Positions 58,068 to 64,000 of a stretch of 64,000 bases of DNA are shown in pieces. Source of the stretch: a virus; IMG/VR virus record IMGVR_UViG_3300046171_000267, positions 1 through 64,000 of that record. One strand, written 5' to 3'. Position 1 is the stretch's first letter. Every line of letters begins with the position of its first letter. A program made the position numbers and the translations under genes. Under the pieces are notes generated by a model. The model saw nothing but the letters and a program-made list of their open reading frames with translations, did no database searches and was not told the origin of the DNA.

Positions 58068-60294
58068 AGTCTTTACTGCAAAGTCTGGAGATGACTTAGT
58101 GATTAGAGAAAGACTGCAGGATTTAATACAATCAAGGATTCATGAGGGTATTTATCATTCTTGCAGCAATCATTCACTTTATCTTGCTGTTGATTTAGCT
58201 TGGGATTCACTGCCCATAAATAAATTTACTATACCGTTATTACAGTACGCACAGGGTAAAATCGATATTAAGTCCTGTGCTTCTAAAATGGAAAACATAG
58301 ACCCACAACTTAAAGAGAAGTTTGTGGAGTATGATGACGAAGATAATGTTAAGGACATTTCGCTAACTCGTCTCTATGAAGTGAGTGTTAGTTTAATCCG
58401 CTCCTACATAACTCGTCGGGTTGCAGCACAGGTAAGTAGGTTCTCGAACTTATTTCCATATTTTAAATATAGTCCAAGAGGGACTGATATGTCTTCTAAG
58501 ATTCGCTCGGAGGTTTTAAGCCAACGAGTAGAAATAATGACTGAGCAATTTAATTACAGGCATATTTTCTCTCAGTCGATTCGTAGTATGTTTATGTACG
58601 GATTCACTGTTCTTTTCCCTAAGGAAGCATGGACTAGAGAAGTACATTGGCGAAAGGGTGAGGATGGCGAGATGGAGTCATTTGTAGAAAAAGAAGGTGT
58701 TTCTTTTGTGGAGCCACATCCTACACGAGTTATTTATGATAACTCTAAGCCTTTGTCTGGAATAAATTCAAATCTTGGGCCTTCATGGGTCGGATATTGG
58801 GATATTGTCAGATATTCATCCGTTAAGAACAATCCAGAGTTTTGGAATGTAAACGAAGTCACTTACACCAATTCTCTACAGGGAATAGTAAATGCATATC
58901 GTGATTTCTTTGACTTCTACTATGATCCAAAGATTTTAGCGTTCCCGTCTAAAAAGGATGATTGGCCTTTTCAAAATGAAAGAGTAGCTCATACAGGGAT
59001 TTATGCAGGCGAAGATGAAGATAAGGGAATGTTTCTCTCTAACATCTTTTTAAAGCTTAATCCGAAAGCAGAAGGGCTTGGGGATTATCCATTCGATTGC
59101 TGGCTTAAAGTGGTGGTGGCTTCTGACGAAACTGTTTTGTATGCAGAGTGGCTCCCTTCTTTACCTGCTATTTACGGTGGAATTAACCAAAATGATGACC
59201 GTATGGCTAATTGCTCTATGGCACATGATTTAATGCCATATCAGGATCAAATGAATAATATTATTTATGCGATGCTTCATCACATGAAGATCAGTATGTT
59301 TAAGATTATTTCTGTAGATCAAGATGCATTAGATGATGATGTAAAGGAGTATTTAATGGACGCCTTGGCAGAAGATACTTTTTACGAAAAGCCTAAAGCT
59401 TTATTTTACTCAGGTGCAAAAATAGCAGACTTAGGAATAGATGCTAAAAATATCCTGACTGTAGTAGATGTTAGCAAGGAATTATCGCAGGGAATAAATC
59501 AATCTCTACAAAGTTTATTTCAGTTACTTAATTTGGTTGAGCGGCTCATGATTCTTTCTCCGCAGGAATTAGGTCAAGCAGCCCAGAGAGAGATTTCAGC
59601 TACTGAGGTTACAGAAATAGCTAACTCTACGAATACAATTTACTCATTTATTTCTGAGGGTATTGATGAGATGAGGGCAGCGGTTAAAAAAGTACTTTAT
59701 GAGCATCTAATTTCTTGCTCCACAACTGAGTTTAATGTGCCTGTGAAGCAAAGATTTACTGCTAAATCCATTCGTGGGGCAGGCTTAGATATAGACGATA
59801 CTGGAGATCAGGATGAGATGCCTTCAGGCAGAAACATTATTGGTAACCCAGAAAACCTTGTGCATGAGTTTATATTCTCAAGCAGAGATGGAGCTGAGAG
59901 GCAGAGAGATACACAGGCTGCTCAGACGCTGGGGCAATTATTTCAGCAAGTAATGTCTATTCCTGATATGGCAGGAGCTTTAGGCAAAGAGAGAATATTC
60001 AATATTCTTAATGAGCTATTTAGATTATCAGGAGTGGGTCACGATCTTGGCTTAGAGGTAGACGAGGCAGACACACAGACAGAAATGGAAATGGGCCAGC
60101 AGGCATTTATTGATGACATGAGGAAGAAATTTCCGCAGATCGAAAAAGTGCTACAGCAGCTTATGATGCAATCACAAGCACAAATGCAACAACCCCCGCA
60201 AGGCGGAGGTGCTCGCCCACCAATGGCCCCTACACCTCGTATGCCTCAGCCACCCCCTTCAATGCAAACTCCGCCCCCAGCACCCCCAGCATAG
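58012..60294 (+). CDS. Portal protein
   Basis: A 760-aa protein from the ATG at 58012 (a TTG at 58003 is three residues upstream). Size, location downstream of terL and composition fit a podovirus-type head-tail connector: a basic N-terminus, a central RSMFMYGFTVLFPKEAW helix-strand area near residue 195, a long helical stem near residue 420-560, and a Gln/Met/Pro-rich C-terminus (PQGGGARPPMAPTPRMPQPP). No Shine-Dalgarno sequence is visible; translation is probably coupled to the overlapping HTH gene. Confidence 0.75.
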   Translation: MVDLKVLEEKGTTQKRLREVFTAKSGDDLVIRERLQDLIQSRIHEGIYHSCSNHSLYLAVDLAWDSLPINKFTIPLLQYAQGKIDIKSCASKMENIDPQLKEKFVEYDDEDNVKDISLTRLYEVSVSLIRSYITRRVAAQVSRFSNLFPYFKYSPRGTDMSSKIRSEVLSQRVEIMTEQFNYRHIFSQSIRSMFMYGFTVLFPKEAWTREVHWRKGEDGEMESFVEKEGVSFVEPHPTRVIYDNSKPLSGINSNLGPSWVGYWDIVRYSSVKNNPEFWNVNEVTYTNSLQGIVNAYRDFFDFYYDPKILAFPSKKDDWPFQNERVAHTGIYAGEDEDKGMFLSNIFLKLNPKAEGLGDYPFDCWLKVVVASDETVLYAEWLPSLPAIYGGINQNDDRMANCSMAHDLMPYQDQMNNIIYAMLHHMKISMFKIISVDQDALDDDVKEYLMDALAEDTFYEKPKALFYSGAKIADLGIDAKNILTVVDVSKELSQGINQSLQSLFQLLNLVERLMILSPQELGQAAQREISATEVTEIANSTNTIYSFISEGIDEMRAAVKKVLYEHLISCSTTEFNVPVKQRFTAKSIRGAGLDIDDTGDQDEMPSGRNIIGNPENLVHEFIFSSRDGAERQRDTQAAQTLGQLFQQVMSIPDMAGALGKERIFNILNELFRLSGVGHDLGLEVDEADTQTEMEMGQQAFIDDMRKKFPQIEKVLQQLMMQSQAQMQQPPQGGGARPPMAPTPRMPQPPPSMQTPPPAPPA

Positions 60295-60297
60295 ATT

Positions 60298-61608
60298 ATG
60301 GAAGAAGAAAAAACTGAAAACACTGAAGTTACTAACGAGCAGGAGCAACAACCTCAAGAGGGAGAATCCAATAAAATATTTGATGCTCTTTACAGTGCTG
60401 TAGAGGGAGAGCCTGAGGAGGAGGAGGAGGAGCGTCAGGAGTATAAGCCACCTGCCTCAATCCAGAGTGCTTTACACGAAATCGAGCAAGAGTCAGAGGA
60501 GCCTGTTGCAACTGAAGAGACTGAGGAAACAGAGCAAGCAGAAGCCCCAAAAGAAAAACCCAAACCTAAGCAGAAAGTAAAGCGAAAGGTAGTCGATCCA
60601 AAGTTTGATGTTGCACCTCGGCCCACAGTACGGCCTCGTCCTACTCAGGTTAAATCAGAAGACCCATTTGTCTCAGATTTGCTTCCAGAGGAAAAAGAGA
60701 GATATGAACTAGCTAAATGGGCATCTCAGAATATGCCTGATCAAAAAGGCTTGGATAAGCAGTATTTAGACTACTTTAAAAAGCAAAAAGCGTTCATTGA
60801 TAAAAATCAGGATTACGGTGATGATTTTGCGCAATCATCAGAGTGGAAGCAATTTCAGGAAAAGAATCGCCCCAAGGTCAATGTGCGTGAAATAGAACGA
60901 AAAAAGATCGTCAACGAAGCCACTGAAGAAGCAAAGAAGGCATATCAACCTAAGATTGCGGAGCAAGAGCGTGAACTTTTTAAGATTCGTCAAGAGCCTG
61001 TAGTTCAGCAAAAAATACAAGAGGCAAAAAAAGTCTTTAACCAAGTCGTACCTGAAGAAGTAAAAAATAACTTTGATGAGTACGCCAAAAATAACCCTAT
61101 GGAGTCTGGTATAATAGGGGGGACAGTTAAAAATGCTTTCACGATGGTGGAGGAGTTTTTGAATGTTATGAATGGCTTAAAGCAGGTTGATAATAATGAT
61201 CCTGTGCAAAAAGCCGTAAATGATTTCATTAAAGCTGAGCAAGATAGGTTTATAAATAGTGGTAAGACTAGACGGAACGGAAAGACATTTGTAAGAATGG
61301 AGCGTTTTCGTAATGTCCCTGCTGCACAAAAAGAAAAATACTACACTTTTACAGAAGAGGATGTTGTCAATTTGCTTAGTCTTAGAGCGAAGGAACAGAT
61401 TGATAAAAAGATCAAGCAATCGCACGATAATCTGCGTAAAGCGGGATATGTGCGGCAAGGAGAGCAACCTGTACAGGAGCCTGTACAACCTATTCCATCT
61501 GCGCCACCTTCTGTTCCTACACCTGCACCACGAGCTGGAACTAGCGTCCCTGCGGGTCAATCACAGTCTGATCAAAAAAATACAATACTTTCACTGCTTG
61601 ACCTTTGA
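60298..61608 (+). CDS. Scaffolding protein candidate
   Basis: A 436-aa acidic, Glu/Pro/Lys-rich protein with EEEKTENTEVTNEQEQQPQE at the N-terminus and a long charged helical middle (YLDYFKKQKAFIDKNQDYGD, EIERKKIVNEATEEAKKAYQ). The C-terminus is Pro-rich (PVQPIPSAPPSVPTPAPRAG). Position directly between portal and capsid genes matches the scaffold of most tailed phages. Start ATG at 60298 lies three bases after the portal stop; no ribosome site is evident. Confidence 0.7.
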   Translation: MEEEKTENTEVTNEQEQQPQEGESNKIFDALYSAVEGEPEEEEEERQEYKPPASIQSALHEIEQESEEPVATEETEETEQAEAPKEKPKPKQKVKRKVVDPKFDVAPRPTVRPRPTQVKSEDPFVSDLLPEEKERYELAKWASQNMPDQKGLDKQYLDYFKKQKAFIDKNQDYGDDFAQSSEWKQFQEKNRPKVNVREIERKKIVNEATEEAKKAYQPKIAEQERELFKIRQEPVVQQKIQEAKKVFNQVVPEEVKNNFDEYAKNNPMESGIIGGTVKNAFTMVEEFLNVMNGLKQVDNNDPVQKAVNDFIKAEQDRFINSGKTRRNGKTFVRMERFRNVPAAQKEKYYTFTEEDVVNLLSLRAKEQIDKKIKQSHDNLRKAGYVRQGEQPVQEPVQPIPSAPPSVPTPAPRAGTSVPAGQSQSDQKNTILSLLDL

Positions 61609-61609
61609 T

Positions 61610-61630
61610 AGTCAAAAGTAGCTTTTGGCT
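61610..61630 (+). terminator. Weak hairpin after the scaffold gene
   Basis: AGTCAAAAG and CTTTTGGCT pair over nine positions (one G-U) with a three-base loop, directly after the stop at 61606-61608. No T-run follows, so termination is doubtful; mRNA end protection is another possibility. The remaining 130 bases up to the capsid start hold the motif at 61725. Confidence 0.3.
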
Positions 61631-61724
61631 ATACATTAAGAAGGCATAAATTCCGATACTTGCCCTATATTAATTTTTTTTGAGGTTGTTTTGAATATTT
61701 GAGGTTTAAAACGGTATTATGGTT

Positions 61725-61742
61725 GTAACCTAATAAACTAGG
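61725..61742 (+). promoter_or_regulatory. Perfect motif copy before the capsid gene
   Basis: GTAACCTAATAAACTAGG lies 20 bases before the ATG at 61763. No clear -35 hexamer is 17 bases upstream of TAAACT (61734-61739). A capsid gene needs strong expression, so this site being a consensus copy suggests the motif is positive for transcription. Confidence 0.55.
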
Positions 61743-61762
61743 AAACCTTAATTCAAATAATC

Positions 61763-62380
61763 ATGGCAAACGAAATATCAAATTCAGGACAATTTAATAC
61801 AACTGGGTATCAGAACACCGCAATGGCTCAGCCAACTGCATCTTCTGCCAGTTCATTAGTAACGGGATCAGGCGGTAGCGGATACGAAGCATTACCTCGC
61901 TTGGTAAAAGTAGACAGTTCAAATGGCTGTACTCTTACAAAAGCTCACATCAAGGGAATGACCCCTGCTGAGTTTGAAGCGCTTGGAAATAAAGAAACTG
62001 ATTTAGCAAGAGTTATTGCATCTGCTGCAGAAGCAAAAGCTTTAGGGGTTGAAGAGCGTGGACTTACCACACTCCTTACAAGCTCGGTGCAAAACATTAA
62101 GCCATTGATTAATAAGCAAAACATTGCCGAACAATCAATTATCCTGCCTTACATTCAGCGTAGACAGCGTTCTGTTATCAACGCTAATTACTTTGCGATT
62201 GAAGCAGGGGTTGCAGCAGATTCGACTAATCTGAATACTTATCCATATGATCCTTCCTATTTGCCACCTGTAAATTCTGCTACATCGGGCGATTGGATGA
62301 TTACAATTAACCTTGGTGGTTCTGATTGGGCATCCCCAGTCGAGAATATCGAGCGTTACTTCCTCCCGGTGGTTATGTAA
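61763..62380 (+). CDS. Major capsid protein, N-terminal part (frame 1 of 3)
   Basis: MANEISNSGQFNTTGYQNTA start, then an Ala/Glu-rich helical region (KETDLARVIASAAEAKALGV) and PYIQRRQRSVINANYFAIEA. The frame continues naturally to IERYFLP near 62360 and then ends in VVM-stop, while the protein sequence resumes in the -1 frame. The gene follows the scaffold candidate and a consensus motif copy; both support capsid identity. The whole capsid reading would cover about 630 residues over 61763-63658. Confidence 0.7.
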   Translation: MANEISNSGQFNTTGYQNTAMAQPTASSASSLVTGSGGSGYEALPRLVKVDSSNGCTLTKAHIKGMTPAEFEALGNKETDLARVIASAAEAKALGVEERGLTTLLTSSVQNIKPLINKQNIAEQSIILPYIQRRQRSVINANYFAIEAGVAADSTNLNTYPYDPSYLPPVNSATSGDWMITINLGGSDWASPVENIERYFLPVVM

Positions 62381-62979
62381 TTATCAATCACTGGAATGCT
62401 ACTGGAACAGCTACTCGTGAAGTACAGTACATTATTTGTGGAGCAGGAAATGCCGACGCAGGTTCAGTATCTAAGGCTAAAGTTGTTCTTCGTCCTGTAG
62501 GATCAATCGTTCCTGCTGACGGAAACTTCAACAGCTTACCAAGTGCTGAAAAAGAAAAGTATCAAGTAACAACTGGTATTCTTCAAACCATTGCCAATAA
62601 CATCAATGACTATGAGCACTGGTGCAGAAATCAGCCAACTGACCTTAGCGTTCGTTTGCTTGTTAACTGGTTGCAAACAACTCGTGAGTCTCGTGAGGTT
62701 AATGATAACTACAAGAAAACTCTTGAGTCGATCATGTCTGGTAAAGTTAATCCTTACCTCTCCTCAATGGTTTATCAGCCACTTGCAGAGCAGAATAAGC
62801 TCGCAGCAAAAGTGTCTCAAGACCAATGGAATCGTGCGGTATGGTACAACCAGCCTCTTAGCGCTGCTCAGAAGCCTGAGACTTATATGCAACTTCCTGC
62901 AGTTACTGACCCAGAGGACACCAACTGCACATTGGAGTACAAATGTAACGCTCTTGGTATTAAAGGCTCTTCTTCGTGA
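62326..62979 (+). CDS. Major capsid protein, middle part (frame 2 of 3)
   Basis: From about 62357 the natural capsid sequence is in this frame (PGGYVIINHWNATGTATREV ... YEHWCRNQPTDLSVRLLVNW ... VKNPEDTNCTLEYKC-like). The preceding 30 bases are out of frame with the real protein. The transition is at the bases CTCCCGG near 62354-62360: one extra C would join the two frames. It ends at a TGA at 62977-62979 and the protein resumes in the next frame. Confidence 0.6.
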   Translation: MGIPSREYRALLPPGGYVIINHWNATGTATREVQYIICGAGNADAGSVSKAKVVLRPVGSIVPADGNFNSLPSAEKEKYQVTTGILQTIANNINDYEHWCRNQPTDLSVRLLVNWLQTTRESREVNDNYKKTLESIMSGKVNPYLSSMVYQPLAEQNKLAAKVSQDQWNRAVWYNQPLSAAQKPETYMQLPAVTDPEDTNCTLEYKCNALGIKGSSS

Positions 62980-63658
62980 GGGTAATCGTGTTAAGGATAA
63001 TTCTGGAGGAGCATTGAATCTTGATGACTTGTTCTCCGACTTGTATTTCCTTAAGAGAAACCGTGAGCAAGATGGCGACACAATTTCTGTTATTGATGTC
63101 ATGACTGACCGTTTAACTTCCGTAAAGATTTTTGAAGCTTTCAATAGCTACTACAAACTTCGCTACGGTTGGGAAACTCAGCGTAACGCTAACATTAACC
63201 AAACCATCGAGCACAACGGAATCGTTCTCTTCAACTACAATGTCTATGACATTCCTGATGTAGGCGTTCAGTTGGCAGTATTCCATGACCCAATGTTTGA
63301 CGATTTGTTGAATGTTGGTAGCGGAAATAAATACCTTCTTGATGGAAGTCGTTCTGGAGATGCAGTGTTCGATGGCAATGATGCCACTTACTATGCTAAC
63401 TCACAGCGTATGCTCTGGCTCGTTGACTGGTCTGATGTGAAGATCGGTGTTGCTGGAACAAACAGCGTGACAAGAACGCAACCACATCCAGAGGTTGACA
63501 GACTTTACTCATGCAGAATGGATTCTGTAAAGAGAACTTTCAATCTTCGTTCCACCAAGTGGACAACGATGATGGATCGTCCTCACAGGCATCTAATTAT
63601 TGAGAATATCAGTGATGCAGTTGAGTTCACCTTAGGGGGAACTAAGCACACATTCTGA
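62954..63658 (+). CDS. Major capsid protein, C-terminal part (frame 3 of 3)
   Basis: The natural sequence continues in the original frame as LLREGNRVKDNSGGALNLDD ... YKLRYGWETQRNANINQTIE ... YSCRMDSVKRTFNLRSTKWT and stops at 63658. The junction is in TCTTCTTCG near 62968-62976, where removal of one T restores the frame. The frame is open upstream but there is no real start in it here. A stable hairpin terminator follows the stop. Confidence 0.6.
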   Translation: MVLKALLREGNRVKDNSGGALNLDDLFSDLYFLKRNREQDGDTISVIDVMTDRLTSVKIFEAFNSYYKLRYGWETQRNANINQTIEHNGIVLFNYNVYDIPDVGVQLAVFHDPMFDDLLNVGSGNKYLLDGSRSGDAVFDGNDATYYANSQRMLWLVDWSDVKIGVAGTNSVTRTQPHPEVDRLYSCRMDSVKRTFNLRSTKWTTMMDRPHRHLIIENISDAVEFTLGGTKHTF

Positions 63659-63695
63659 TTTAAGTAACAAGCCTTCCACATCCACTCATATGCTA

Positions 63696-63734
63696 ACGGG
63701 AGGCACTGCGTATGCGGAGCCTCCCGTTTCTTTT
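63696..63734 (+). terminator. Intrinsic terminator after the capsid gene
   Basis: ACGGGAGGC (63696-63704) pairs perfectly with GCCTCCCGT (63719-63727), giving a nine-pair GC-rich stem, and TTCTTTT follows. A second small hairpin GCG/CGC-type lies in the loop. This is the clearest rho-independent terminator in the window and fits the end of the capsid transcript. Confidence 0.75.
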
Positions 63735-63738
63735 AATC

Positions 63739-64000
63739 ATGAAATTATTATTTGATAACATAAATGTTCCCTACAATGGTTTTGACTCTTATCAGCCTGT
63801 TTTAGTTGGCTCATCTTGGGTTGGTATTGCAAGTGTAGAGGATAAATTTGCTAAAACTCTTCTTAAGGAAAATGGAGTAACAGAACTAAGCGAAGAGGAT
63901 TTTGACTGGTACAAAAAAAAAGTACTGGAGGAGGCGGTGACATTTCGCAAGTTCAGTACTCTAAAACAACAAGCGGATCGAAGTCCTCTTGCGGATTATG
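63739..64000 (+). CDS. Putative virion gene, 3' end beyond window
   Basis: Starts at ATG 63739 (MKLLFDNINVPYNGFDSYQP) just after the terminator stem and stays open to the window end, giving 87 visible residues, among them VGIASVEDKFAKTLLKENGV and a basic helix TFRKFSTLKQQADRSPLADY. Downstream of the capsid, a head-tail joining or tail protein is expected. Function cannot be assigned from this fragment. Confidence 0.5.
   Translation, partial: MKLLFDNINVPYNGFDSYQPVLVGSSWVGIASVEDKFAKTLLKENGVTELSEEDFDWYKKKVLEEAVTFRKFSTLKQQADRSPLADY

Noticed and set aside
1-64000. Prophage junction with host chromosome
   Set aside because: Phage structural genes flank the att site on both sides and no cellular housekeeping genes were found.

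Overview
This window is most of the genome of a temperate, tailed double-stranded DNA bacteriophage, probably podovirus-like and probably marine or aquatic. The evidence is a terminase, portal, scaffold and capsid block at the right end, a long fibre and internal-virion-protein block at the left end, phage replication and recombination genes in between, two tyrosine recombinases, and an apparently intact attachment site made of the 3' half of a tRNA-Val(GAC) gene. Phage structural genes lie on both sides of that site, so the sequence looks like free or circularly permuted phage DNA rather than a prophage end. The host cannot be named from the sequence. Both window edges cut genes: the first fibre gene has no start here and the last gene has no end.

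Layout. 1-23.5 kb (+): a truncated fibre or spike gene, a 1298-aa fibre with 12 copies of a VGIGTT repeat, three probable virion proteins, and one 3465-aa protein. 23.5-26.3 kb (+): a PD-(D/E)XK nuclease-like gene and a run of very small lysine-rich proteins. 26.3-38.8 kb (-): a tyrosine recombinase, an SNF2-like helicase, a stand-alone DnaA domain IV protein, a DUF932-like protein, a Gp88-like protein, a compact nucleotidyltransferase ligase and many small unknowns. 38.85-39.4 kb: a gene-free stretch dense with complementary segments, including pseudoknots, which is a candidate large structured RNA. 39.4-40.9 kb (-): three basic proteins of unrecognised family with different base use. 40.9-41.36 kb: a strand-switch control region with two palindromic motif copies, a G-run and a terminator-like hairpin. 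41.36-45.6 kb (+): a 1076-aa probable virion protein and small zinc-binding and HNH genes. 45.6-52.5 kb (-): early replication and recombination genes (dNMP kinase, SSB, DnaB-like helicase, putative loader, RusA, Cas4/RecB-like nuclease, annealing-protein candidate, HTH protein). 52.5-54.7 kb: divergent promoter region, small regulator candidate, membrane protein, integrase and attP. 54.7-64 kb (+): small unknowns, terminase subunits, portal, scaffold, major capsid protein (split over three reading frames) and the start of a further virion gene.

The gene set suggests a phage that uses the host DNA polymerase but supplies its own helicase, putative loader, SSB and annealing/resolution module. 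No DNA polymerase, RNA polymerase or recognisable endolysin was found in the window. A 17-bp motif, consensus GTAACCTAATAAACTAG, sits at the heads of transcription units on both strands and is the best candidate for a phage-wide promoter or operator system. The most unusual items are that motif family, the structured RNA candidate with its neighbouring three-gene cassette, and the frame-split capsid gene.
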